Source: Prinsepia uniflora
Taxonomy: Eukaryota > Streptophyta > Magnoliopsida > Rosales > Rosaceae
NCBI GenBank assembly: GCA_032719365.1
Contig: CM064862.1
Coordinates: forward strand, 60,084,131-60,148,130
Length of the DNA: 64,000 nucleotides
Reading direction: 5' to 3'
Of this stretch, positions 1 through 11,778 are shown one piece after another; position 1 is the first letter of the stretch; each line of letters starts with the position of its first letter. Below the pieces are notes generated by a model. That model worked only from the letters and a program-made list of their open reading frames with translations, was not told the origin of the DNA and did not search any database. The translations under genes and the position numbers were made by a program.

Positions 1-296
1 TGCTGAGGTTGGTGAGGACCCCGAGGCTGAGGCATAGATTTTGCACTGCGCACCTGAACCCCTGTCGGGTCGGATCACCCGCAGGATTTTTCCTTTCTAG
101 TGTCGTGCTCGGATTTGTATTTTAAATTGTATCCCTTGTCTAACATCTGTTAAATTTGGAATATGTATGACTTATTAATTCGGACATTTATGCATTTAAG
201 TTTTAAGGCTAAAATCGGGATTTTCGGTTCGGGTGTCAGACGGGAGCAGGGCACGTCCCCTTGTGGTCCCCGGGGGATCGGGGCGGGTCCCTGTCA
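1..296 (+). repeat. 3' end of a Ty3/gypsy (Tekay-like) LTR, cut by window start
   Basis: The segment ends in TGTCA after a block (GACGGGAGCAGGGCACGTCC, then a G-rich stretch and CTGTCA). The same block closes the LTRs ending at 46053, 55651, 28813 and 63701. The first 60 bases, with 'GAGGC(T/C)GAGG(C/T)ATAGAT' and 'GCGCACCT', match the part of the 32284/53012 LTR family just upstream of its end. The start lies outside the window, so I cannot tell a solo LTR from a full element. Confidence 0.7.
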
Positions 297-1042
297 CTAA
301 CGCTGGATAATGTTTTGAGTTTAAAGACTCGGGTAATTGATGACGGGGGAGGGCCCTTGATGAGTTTAAAGACTCGGTTACTGTTTTGAGTTTAAAGACT
401 CGGTATGATACCCCCGAGGCCTATTGATTATGTTCTGAGTTTAAAGGCTCGTTGATATCCCGGGAAGGCCTGATTATGCGCATGGTTTTGAGTTTAAAGA
501 CTCGGACGCACTTGAGATCCAGCATATTGATTGACTTCTGAATTATTGTTGATTTCCGATGTTTTCTGATGTGTTGGGCAATGACCCGGTTTATATGGTT
601 TGATGGATTTTTGGATTATGTTACGGACTTGGATTTGATTCATGATTTGGGCGGAGGCCCTGTGTTTATGTTTGCGGGCTAAGACCTGAAGGTGAAGAAA
701 AAGAAAATGATTTGATTTTCGTATACGGTTTTCTTATGTTGAAAATGTAACGGATTGTGAAATGATTTTTGAATGCATGCATTGGTTTTACGTGGAGGGT
801 AGAAATGTATTTATGTAACTGTTTTATAAACAGATTCATTTTTGTCCACTCACACCTTTTGTGTTTTTATTGACCCTTCAGGTCGTGGCGCGTTGATCGA
901 GAGGCGGAGGCATGAGTGAGTATGTGTGTGGCTATCCCTGATTTGGCAAGTACTGAGGGTAATTTGGGAATTTCAGTCGACTTGCCGGACGGGAGCAGGA
1001 CCGGGCACGGTTATCAATGTCCCTTCGAGGGCGGTCCTGTCA
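297..1042 (+). repeat. 3' part of a second gypsy LTR, with hairpin minisatellite
   Basis: The block starts directly after the LTR end at 296 and itself ends with the family terminus (GACGGGAGCAGG at about 990, CTGTCA at 1037-1042). It carries the conserved GTCCACTCACAC motif at 844-855. At 313-505 the unit GAGTTTAAAGACTCGG recurs about five times; GAGTTTAAAGACTC is nearly self-complementary. The preceding LTR was probably inserted into this one, but the left flank needed to prove it lies outside the window. Confidence 0.6.
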
Positions 1043-2520
1043 TATTCAGAATTTTCACAACAAAAGAATAATACTTTACCTCATTTTACTAATAAAATGA
1101 GATTATTAATTGAAATTGCTGACTATGTTTAATTTAGAGGACACATGAGATGCTCTAAGATGGATGGTAAGTGTCACCACCAAAGAGTACTGGTGGTGAG
1201 CAAAATCGAACTCTTAAATTGACAGTGCAAAAAGAGTGAATAAATTAAAAGTAGAAGAGCTTTGAGACATATTTGTTCTTACTCAGAAACAAGCTATCCC
1301 ATTTCCTTAAATATACCTAAAATCATCGATTGTACTAAAGAAATCGGATTGTGAGCAAGTTTTGTGAAAACAATTGCGCCTGAACAAATTCTTCATGTAG
1401 AGCAGGTAAAGCATTGCGGCAGAATATCATCCACACCACCACAACTTTTAGGTGCATGTTGTCTGCATCTTTTTGGCTTATTTTTCGTGTACTTTTTCTA
1501 TTATAAATTATAAAGGATTAAGCGAGAATAGACCAAAGTGACTAGACGCAAGCGATCACTTTCAATCCCAAAAGAGAATGGAGAAATGGAGTATCATTTT
1601 CGAGAGCCCTACCCTTGCCCATCCCTTATTTTTATTAACAACCAGCAAAACGAGGAAAGAGGAGGTCAAAAGAATCATCATAGTACGTACGTACTAGTAT
1701 TGGGGTCTAATAATTTTTTTTTCACTCGTAAATAAGCAGTTTAACTCATGCACTCGAATATAACTATATATCTGAATATACAATGGAACAAATGTAAAAA
1801 GCCAAAACCAAACAAAAGCCAATTGAAATGATGAAAAGAAGGAAATAGTTACAACGGCCAGAAAGGTCGTCAAAGCTGAACCAATAATTAAGGAGCAGGA
1901 GTGACCCAGCTGAATTAGGCTTACAAGATAAAAGTACGTGATGATGTCCATGCAATTATGCACTGATGTTCGTATGGGGCTTGGCTAATGGCTTGCACAT
2001 GAAGGAAAAGAGTCCCAATAAAACATGCACCCGGGCCCCTTCTGATGGATTTGATCTTTGCATTTCAATTAAAGTATTCAACTTCCCAAAAGAGGTGAGA
2101 ACGTTTTCCTCGTGATCCTAACTGAACCAGTGAATGCAAATTCCATCGATTTCTTTATTTCATCCGTATTTTTCTCAAAATCCTAGTCATGCAGTTGCCT
2201 TCCACGCATCAAATTTATATCATCTTCTTGTCCACCCTTGATGTGGATTGTGGTCCAATGAGTTGAACACGAGCCTTATTTTTAAGTTGTATATATCAAG
2301 AACGATCGTCGAAAAAATACTTAAAATTAACAGTTTCTACTCAAGGGTGAGCCGGGAAGTTCTATATATATATGGGCTATTATGTGTGGGTAATGATTAG
2401 TGTCATGGGAATTATCGATATTTTACTTTTACAAGAATTCTCAACTCCCAATTATTAGAATGAATAAGAATATTACTAGACTTTTAGAATGACTAGCATA
2501 GTTCCATCATCCATGAATTT
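1043..2520. other. intergenic, nothing recognised
   Basis: AT-rich sequence with frequent stops on both strands. Open frames here are short and show no motif or splice pattern I can support. No repeat boundary is clear. Confidence 0.5.
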
Positions 2521-2524
2521 TATT

Positions 2525-3265
2525 TAGCCCTCATTATTGGCCCGGGTCGGGCAACCTAGTTCAAATTTTTTGGACTTGAACCTAGTTAGACCGGACCTTT
2601 TTCATAATTTAAAAAATACCAAGCCGGGTCAAGCGGAATTGATCATAAATATGAAAGGTCCTTTGTCAGGCCGGATTTTTATCAGGCTTCACGGGCCGGG
2701 CCTACTAAACTCACTTGGACCGGGCTTATTGAGAAAGGGCTGGACTTGGGAGAGCGCAAATTACAAACTTATTTCCAATTACTACCCATATTATAACTCA
2801 TTAATACTGTTCAAATAAATTATCATATTCACATATCAATGACCAATTACGTTAGAATAAGTTTGCTCATGATAATTGCTTAACATAGCATTAAAAGCCA
2901 TTAGGACAAGGGAATTCTTATATTGACTTTATCATGAATTTATCTCATAATCTTACGTGTGAACTTCACCTTTGCTCCTATTGTAATTTCTTCTAGTACT
3001 AGATCGTAACTCGAGCTTCTAGCATTTTCTGTGATACCGGGTCGGGCTCAACTTTCTTATTAATAATAGGTTTATATACTCGGATTTACGAGCTGAGTTT
3101 ATGTGGGTGGGTCAAGCTAGGCTTATCGAGATTGGGCCTAACGAGCCTATTGCGTTTGAATACCTTTAGCCAAAATCCAGCCCGCTAACTTTCGGGCCGA
3201 GTCGAGCCACGGTCTATAACGGGTCGAGTCAAACTTAATCAACGGGTCTAACAGGTACCCACAAA
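2525..3265. mobile_element. possible non-autonomous DNA transposon rich in GGGCCGGGC motifs
   Basis: The stretch carries scattered GC-rich words (CCCGGGTCGGGC, GGGCCGGGCC, CCGGGTCGGGC, GGGCCGAGTCGAGCC) in an AT-rich background. They read in both orientations toward the two ends. This composition is typical of short hAT-like non-autonomous elements in plants. I see no coding capacity and could not fix terminal inverted repeats or a target duplication, so both the boundaries and the class are tentative. Confidence 0.3.
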
Positions 3266-3713
3266 TCCGTGGACTTCTGCACCAAATAGTAAAGGCTACT
3301 TACTTTATTAAGTGAGGTGGGCTAATTTGTTAAAAAGAAGAAGAGGTAAATGGATCCGACTGAAGCTTACGCAAGCCCGTGACTCTGGCCTTGTTTCTCC
3401 CACTTTTTAATATCACTATCCCCTATTCCCCTTGTCTTACGTTATGCCTATGTCAATTGGCACTTAATTTGTAGCTTTCCTTTTTAGATACCACAAATGA
3501 ACTAATGGAGTGAGTTTTTACTACTTCTACTTGATATATTTTTAGGGTTTGAGGGTGAGATATACGTTCAATTTCTTTATTTTACTTTATGCAATTTTGA
3601 GATTATATTAATTGTTTTATGTGCCAATTTCATCATGAAATTATCAATTAAATTAAGAGCATTCTTGGTATTAATTAAAAAGTTTGATCTATTTTATCTT
3701 TCATTAAGGGATG

Positions 3714-3867
3714 AATTATTTTGATTTAGATTTAGTTATTCTTTCAAATTATTACATTTAAACAAACTATAAGAGCATAATTAATTAAACTTAAAGTAAA
3801 TGTATATGTATGCTCTTGTAGTTTGTTTAAATACACTAATTTGAATAACAGTTAAATCAAAATAATT
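3714..3867. repeat. long fold-back repeat (MITE-like hairpin)
   Basis: The left arm (about 3714-3778) and right arm (about 3810-3867) are imperfect reverse complements. Both contain AATTATTTTGATTTA and ATTTAAACAAACTA(T/C)AAGAGCAT, read on opposite strands, around a loop of about 31 bases. The left arm has a few extra bases. The length, AT content and position 1.2 kb upstream of the transporter fit a MITE remnant. A structured RNA cannot be excluded. Confidence 0.6.
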
Positions 3868-5057
3868 AGTCGCTTAGTTGATGATTTAGTAGTGAAATAG
3901 ACACATGAGGTAAATTGATGTACGTGATCTCATAACCACATGGAGCAAGACAATGAAATTGAAAAATGATCTATTCTGAAATTGACTTTCAAATCTTGGG
4001 ATGTAAAGTGTAACTATGAAGTGATATTTATCCTAATTTTGAATATGAAGAATTTTTATTTTGAATTTTTATTGAGAAAGGTTAATTTTGAAAATTTTGA
4101 ATATGTCACCAAACTCATATTCTCCCTTAATCAATGAATGTAATAATAACGAATACTTTTAGAGTTTTAAACCAATTAAAAATATGGAAGATAAGAAAAT
4201 TGGAAATTGAGTACACGGAAGAAAGCACTTGTGTAAGACGTGAAGAAGTTGTGGTTTCAATTCTGGCAATACGAGATATGTAAGGGAATCATCACCAACT
4301 TCTTTGGTCTCATATTGTCACCTACTTTATGTAAAGCTTTAGCGACCTTAATCAATTTATATTCTTGTTTCATTAATATTAGTTGCATTCATAAACCTAG
4401 AATTAACTTATAACGATGATCAACTGATGTCACTAATACATTTGTAAAAATTGATATTAGGGTGACAGTTCAACCCACTGGCCCCTCTTCTTTGCCTTTG
4501 CAATTTTGGAGCAATCTTTATGCTTACAAAACCACATGCACCAACTTTTTATTTAAGACTGTAGAGGCTTTAATCCACCCTTTTGTAATTATAAAGCAAC
4601 TTGCCATGACCTTTTCCAAATACAAGATGGTAATTTCGGTAGCAATAAGTGACTTGCGTTTAAAATAATTGAAAATCGTTAATTGATGAGGATCTGACGG
4701 TAAATTTCATATCAATTCTGCGTACTATAATCAAGCAGATGCGAGTAAAAGAATTAACAAGCCTCCATGGACTTACCTCATCCCTCCAACAATTATATAT
4801 TGTAGACAAGATCACAAGACATGACCCAAATGGATATTTCTTTTCCTCAAACAGCTTGCTTTCACCTGCAATATTCCAGACTGACCCCTCCTTTCTCTAC
4901 CACCAACACAGCCCACAGGCACGGCACATTCTTCTTAGTGATCCAATTCCAAGCCGCTTAAAGAGTTAAGACACAACACACACCATTAAACACCCATCTA
5001 ACAATGTCATATACATTCTAGTCCATAAGTCCTTGCACGAGCTATTTCAAAGGCGGC
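3868..5057 (+). promoter_or_regulatory. upstream region of the ABCG transporter, with possible TATA and uORF
   Basis: No gene is visible. A TATA-like run (TTATATATTG) lies near 4792-4801, about 260 bases before the ATG. The final 100 bases are AC-rich and look like a 5' leader. If transcribed, that leader contains a five-codon upstream ORF (ATG at 5004, TAG ending 5021). The transcription start cannot be fixed from sequence. Confidence 0.3.
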
Positions 5058-8000
5058 ATGGAAGTTTTTTCAAGGTCTTTTCGCACTGAGGACGATGAAG
5101 AAGCTCTGAAATGGGTTGCAATCGAGAGGCTACCTACGAATTTACGTGTTGGGAGAGGTTTGTTCATTGATGGTGAAGGCCAAGCTAGAGAGGTTGAAAT
5201 ACAGAAGCTTGGTCAGCTGGAGAGAAAGGCAGTATTGGAGAGGTTGGTGAATAATGCGGAGAAAGATAATGAGAAGTTCTTGTTGAAGCTCAAGGACAGA
5301 ATTGACCGGTGAGTTTCATCAATAAATTCTTGTGATCCCAAAATTATTATTTTTTTTTTGTTTGAATTTTGAAGTATTTTTTTTAGTATTTCTCCGTCAA
5401 ATTTATATACAGAGTTAGACTTGATGTGCCAACAATCGAAGTTCGATTTGAGCATCTGACTGTGGAGGCAAAAGTCTATATTGGAAGCAGGGCACTGCCT
5501 ACATTACTCAACTTTTCTATCAACATGTTACAGGTGATTTGCAAATAGCTTAGATCACAGAAATTACAATTTTTTATTTTTGAGTTTGTTAGTTCCCTTT
5601 CCAAAAGCTCACCCTATGAAACTCCTCCTTGTATAGGGAATGTTACATTATCTCCACATTTTTTCAAGTAGGAAGACAACTTTAACAATCCTTCACAAAA
5701 TCAGTGGCATCATCAAGCCTCAAAGGTGAGTTAAACATGCTTGTTAAAAGTTAAAATGATCCATTGTAACCACGTGCGGAGCTAAACTTCAGCCTCAAGT
5801 ATCCTTGGCCCCCAAAGAAATAGGAGCTGAATCTGCCCCAGGTTATAGTATATACCAAACATTTTTTACTTTACTCATGGATGTAACAATTCCTGCAGAA
5901 TGACTCTACTCTTAGGCCCTCCAAGCTCTGGAAAGACCACATTACTATTGGCACTAGCGGGACGACTAGGCAAAGATTTGAAAGTAAGAACCTCTTAAGT
6001 TCATTTTTTTTTTTTTTCCAGATCATATCGACTATCGACTCTGATAGTGTAATCTAAATCTCAAGTCTTCGGGGAGGGTTTCGTATAATGGACATTGGAT
6101 GGAAGAGTTTGTGCCTCAGAGAACATCAGCCTACATCAGTCAAAATGATCTTCACATTGGGGAGATGACAGTGAAAGAGACATTGGCTTTCTCAGCTAGA
6201 TGCCAAGGAGTTGGATCGAATTTTGGTCTGTCCAAACACCATTTATTTCGATACATTTCATTTTTCCTTCCAAAATTTTTAAAAGGGTTTGATTTCATAC
6301 TTGGAAAGTTTGCAGATATGTTGGCAGAATTATGTAGAAGGGAGAAGGAGGAGAATATCAAGCCTGACCCTGACATTGATATCTACTTGAAGGTACCTTC
6401 TTTGTGTCGTTTTATCTTCAGATTTCGATAAGCTTAAACGATCCTATTATTCAAGCACCATGGCTATTAAATTTGAAATTCAGAACCAATGTGACTATCA
6501 GTACTGAGAGACTATAGCAAGAATTAAAACTTTTTTTTATATGAAATCCTTTACCACTTCAAAATTTCCAGGCAGCAGCAATAGAAGGGCAGGACACCAG
6601 TGTAGTTACTGATTATATTCTCAAGGTACCACCTTGAAATTCATTTCAGCTTGAAGATACTCATAATTAAGTCACAACAATTAGAGCATTTATATAATTA
6701 AACCTTTTGTGTGTCTGTCAAATTTACTGCAGATTTTGGGACTTGAAGTCTGTGCTAATACTATGGTAGGAGATGAGATGGTAAGAGGCATCTCAGGTGG
6801 AGAACGAAAACGAGTCACAATAGGTAAACCACAGAACAAGTCTTGATCATGTGCTTGGAATTGATGTATATATACTTATGAGATTTCTGTTAAATATGAT
6901 ATAGGGGAGATGCTTGTTGGACCAGTAAGAGCTCTCTTCATGGATGAGATATCAACCGGCTTGGATAGCTCGACAACTTTCCAGATTATAAACTCACTCA
7001 GACAATCCATCCATATTCTTAAAGGAACTGCAGTTGTCTCCCTACTACAGCCCGCCCCTGAAACTTACAACCTCTTTGATGACATAATTCTTCTCTCAGA
7101 TGGGCAAATCGTGTATCAAGGTCCACGCGAAAATGTGCTTCAATTTTTTGAGTCCATGGGGTTCAAATGCCTTGACAGGAAAGGAGTTGCTGACTTCTTG
7201 CAAGAGGTGGGCTGATTCCACTTTTGATTAAAAAAAATTTATGACTGTCGGATTGAATAAATCAAAGCAGAATCAATAGTCAGAAACAAACTGAGCAGTG
7301 CATACCGAGACTCTGAAAGTCACTTCTCATTTTTTTTCCTTCTTCTTGTGGGTTTTGGTAGGTGACATCAAGGAAAGACCAAGAGCAGTATTGGGCACGT
7401 TTAGATGAGCCTTACAGATTCGTTACTGTACATGAGTTCGCTGAAGCATTCCAGTCATTTCCAGTCGGTCAGAAACTTGGCGACGAGCTTGCTGCTTCCT
7501 TTGACAGGTCCAAAAGTCACCCTGCTGCTCTATCAGCTAAGAAGTATGGTGTTAACAAGGAGGAGTTGTTCAGAGCTTGTGTTTCCAGAGAATTCTTGCT
7601 CATGAGGAGGAACTCATTCGCCTACATTTTCAAAGTGGCTCTAGTGAGTACAGCATTTTAAGTTTGAGCATTATTCTTAGTTTACTTGATCTCCCGGTGA
7701 TTCCAGCTCATAAATGTTGGTTTGAAACTTGTTTTTCAGCTCAGTATCTTAGCGTTTATTGCATCATCGATATTTCTACGAATCAAGATACATAAAGACT
7801 CAGTGGCAGATGGTGGAGTTTACATGGGTGCTTTGTTCTTTGCTGTCATTGTCGCAATGTTCAACGGTATCTCAGAGCTGAACATGTCGATTTTGAAGCT
7901 TCCCGTCTTCTACAAGCAAAGAGACCTGCGCTTCTTTCCTTCATGGGCATACTCTCTCCCTGCATGGATCCTCAAGATCCCAATCACTCTGTTAGAAAGT

Positions 8001-11000
8001 GGCATTTGGGTTGTCATCACTTATTATATCATAGGATTTGATCCATGTATTGAGAGGTGAGAAAAATCTAGCACCGACGCGTCATACATAGATTCATAAT
8101 TCATATTTGGTTATATATGGTGTCTTTTTGCAGGTTCTTCAAGCAATACCTTTTGCTCCTCTGCGTAAGCCAGATGGCGTCGGGGCTTTTCAGGTTGACA
8201 GCAGCCTTGGGAAGGGATGTTATAGTTGCAAGCACAACAGGGTCCTTTGTATTGCTTGTAATTATGGTTCTGGGTGGATTTGTCTTATCGCCAGGTGATT
8301 CAACTGTTACAAAGGCTCCTTTTTATCCCTACTGTTTGATCTAGGCTCTAACTATAACAACCAATTTTCATGCACCAGAGGCTGTCCCAAAATGGTGGCT
8401 GTGGGGTTATTGGGTTTCTCCGCTGATGTATGGACAACATGCCATAGCTGTGAATGAATTTCTTGGAAAGAGTTGGAGACATGTAACTACCTACCCTCTC
8501 CAATAAAATTATATTTTTGAAAGATCATGATCAATAATTATGTGAACATATTTCTATGTTGTACAGGTTCCACCTAATTCTACACAATCTTTGGGAGCTT
8601 TGATCCTGAAGTCTCGTGGATTCTCTGTTGAGGCAAGATGGTATTGGATTGGAGTAGGGGCTTTAATCGGTTATATTTGCCTATTCAATCTCCTCCTCAT
8701 TTTAGCTCTGCAGTATCTTGATCGTAAGTACCTCAATTCATATGTTCTGACTGCTTTCAGTCTCGGATTATTCATATGAAATCTGAATGTTAAAATGCTG
8801 CAGCATTTGGAAAGCCTCAGACAGTACTTTCCAAAGAAAGCATGTTAGAAAGAAAAGCTACGAGAAATGGAGAGTCCATTGAGCTATTTCCAAGAGGAAA
8901 GAGTCCTTCTGAAGGTCGAAAAAGAGGGGGAGCAACTGAGGATCGTGCCAATGGCAAAAGGAAGCGCGGCATGGTTCTTCCGTTTCAACCCCTTTCTCTT
9001 GCTTTTGATGAGATTAGATACTCCATAGACATGCCACAGGTAATAACTTTTTCTTTGATATGGATACGCCTATAAATAGTCACATAACACGTGTGTCCTG
9101 AAATTTTGAGGACTTTCAGGAAATGAAAGCTCTGGGTGTTGAGGAGGAAAGGCTTCAACTTTTGAAGGGCGTGACGGGTGCATTTAGGCCAGGAGTTTTA
9201 ACAGCTTTAATGGGTGTAAGTGGCGCTGGAAAGACGACTCTAATGGATGTTTTGGCTGGAAGGAAAACTGGTGGACTTATTGAAGGAAGCATCATGATAT
9301 CCGGGTACCCGAAACGGCAAGAAACCTTTGCTCGCGTATCCGGGTATTGTGAGCAAACTGATATCCACTCTCCTCATGTTACTGTCTATGAATCACTGTT
9401 GTTCTCTGCCTGGCTTCGTCTCCTCCCCGAGGTTGATTCTGCAACAAGAAAGGTATGATCTCAGTGTCCTTGTTTGACATAGGACTAATTAGTAAATAGA
9501 AAATTATGTGCAAATGAATCTTATAAGTTAAAATGTCTTACAGATGTTCATTGAGGAAGTGATGGAGCTTGTGGAGCTGATTTCATTGAGAGGCGCACTT
9601 GTGGGATTACCTGGTGTGACTGGTCTTTCAACAGAGCAGCGCAAGAGGCTGACAATTGCTGTTGAGCTTGTTGCAAATCCATCTATAATATTTATGGACG
9701 AACCCACATCTGGCCTTGATGCCAGGGCAGCAGCAATTGTCATGAGAACTGTGAGGAACACTGTTGACACCGGAAGAACCGTGGTTTGCACCATCCACCA
9801 ACCAAGCATTGACATATTTGAAGCTTTTGATGAGGTAAGATATTCAGAAACGAAACCACAACCAGTTTTTCATAGTAACAAATATCTTGAAATTCTAAGT
9901 ACCTCATGTCGCATTGCAGCTATTTCTTCTTAAAATAGGAGGTGAGCAACTATATGCCGGTCCATTAGGGTCCCATTCCTCCCATCTCATCAAATACTTC
10001 GAGGTCAGTACAGAACAGAAATGAATCAGAACAAATAAACTGCCCATAACTTTGCTTAAATAACTGACATCTGTGATGTTTTTTTTTTGCACCAAGCAAA
10101 TTAATGGAGTGCCCAAAATTAAAGATGGATACAACCCTGCAACCTGGATGCTGGAGATTACTTCATCTGCACAAGAGGCAGCGCTTGGGGTTAATTTCGC
10201 AGATGTATACAAGAACTCGGAGCTATATAAGTAAGATTTTTCAGGAGGGATGAAAATTCATAGTAGTAATATAGTTGCCCTATGTATAATTTACTGATAC
10301 TATACATATACTATAATGTAAATGATTCAGGAGAATCAAAGAGATGATCAAGGAACTAAGTACACCTCCCTCGGGTTCTAGAGATCTATACTTCCCTACA
10401 CGCTACTCGCAATCTTTTGTCACGCAATGTATGGCGTGTTTGTGGAAACAGCACTGGTCATATTGGAGAAACCCATCATATAGTGCAGTAAGGCTGTTAT
10501 TCACAACGTTCATCGCTTTGTTGTTTGGTTTGATATTTTGGGATCTTGGATCAAAAAGGTACGTACACAAATGAACTCAAAGTACGAAAATGACTTCCAA
10601 GTAGTACAAATTTCTGACTCATCAAAGTAATCAAACTTGTTTGGAAACCACAGGAGAAAGCAACAGGATCTATTCAATGCAATGGGTTCCATGTATGCGG
10701 CTGTTATCTTTCTCGGGGTACAAAATGGGGCCTCAGTGCAGCCAGTTGTGGCTGTTGAGAGAACAGTCTTTTACAGAGAAAGAGCAGCTGGAATGTATTC
10801 GGCTTTGCCATATGCATTCGGACAGGTAAAAACTTTTCTTCGGTTTATGAAATTCGAAAAAGGAAACCTCTCACCAAGTCGATCACATTGTGTTGCAGAT
10901 GATGATTGAGCTGCCCTACATCTTCATTCAGGCCATCATTTATGGAGTCATCGTGTACGCAATGATGGGATTCCAATGGACAGCTGCCAAGTTCCTCTGG

Positions 11001-11496
11001 TACCTCTTTTTCATGTACTTCACTTTGCTATACTTCACATTCTATGGCATGATGACCATGGCCCTCACTCCCAACCACAACATCGCTGCCATAATTTCAT
11101 CTACCTTCTATGCAATATGGAACCTCTTCTCGGGATTCGTCATTCCTCCAACAGTAAGCCCTACACATACACATACGCCTACAAATAATATACACGCGCA
11201 CCTTTTCGTAATGTGTGACTGAATTTTTGTTGTGACAGAGGATTCCAATATGGTGGAAATGGTACTATTGGGTCTGCCCTGTCGCCTGGACCTTGTACGG
11301 AATTGCCGCTTCTCAATTTGGAGACGTAAAGGAGACACTTGCGTCAGGCGAATCCGTCGAACATTTTCTGAGAAGTTACTTTGGATACCGGCATGAGTTT
11401 CTGAGCATCGTTGCTGTTGTGATTGTTGGATTTTCATTGCTATTTGGCTTCATCTTTGCCTATGCAATTAAAGCATTAAATTTCCAAAAAAGATGA
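5058..11496 (+). CDS. full-size ABCG (PDR-type) ABC transporter, 23 exons, intact
   Basis: ATP-driven export pump of the plant pleiotropic drug resistance group, expected in the plasma membrane; the substrate is unknown. Exons: 5058-5308, 5413-5533, 5637-5725, 5899-5983, 6066-6225, 6316-6392, 6572-6625, 6733-6823, 6905-7206, 7362-7643, 7740-8056, 8134-8294, 8379-8482, 8567-8723, 8804-9039, 9120-9452, 9544-9834, 9920-10003, 10097-10230, 10331-10558, 10654-10825, 10899-11153, 11239-11496. They sum to 4242 nt (1413 aa plus stop) with no internal stop, and every intron is GT-AG. First nucleotide-binding domain: Walker A GPPSSGKTT (about residues 160-168), signature ISGGERKR (299-306), Walker B ALFMDE (319-324). 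First membrane domain about 490-760, then a charged linker. Second domain: GVSGAGKTT (861-869), LSTEQRKR (968-975), IIFMDEPTSGLD (988-999). Second membrane domain about 1145-1405; the protein ends LNFQKR. It resembles the AtABCG40/34 side of the family, but I do not assign an orthologue. Confidence 0.95.
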
Positions 11497-11778
11497 CAAT
11501 GTAACACAAACAAATATGAAAACGCAATAATAAGTTGTCAAGCAACTCGAAAGCAAGCAATAATACGTCAAGGCCATCCACTATATTAAAACCATGTCAA
11601 GGAGTGCCTACAATAGTTAAATCAGAGTTGTAAAAGAACAAACTAGGTTACCGACTTGGCCGCCGCATATATTACAGTTGGAACTCGAAAATCTCAGTAA
11701 AACTACAATGGAAAATTTTAATTAAAGAGACGCGAAGTAGGGGGAGAAAAAACAAAAGGGTACACCATTTGCATCATC
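11497..11778. other. convergent 3' intergenic region
   Basis: About 280 bases separate the stop codons of the transporter (+) and the phosphatase (-), so the two 3' UTRs probably abut or overlap. The stretch is A-rich on the plus strand just after the transporter stop. No clear poly(A) signal can be picked out. Confidence 0.5.

Noticed and set aside
313..505. CRISPR-like regular array
   Set aside because: The units are LTR minisatellites in a plant nuclear genome, with diverged spacing and no cas genes.
10890..11222. Transporter ending in a stop near 11221
   Set aside because: That stop lies in an intron; splicing 11153 to 11239 keeps the frame and gives a normal PDR C-terminus.
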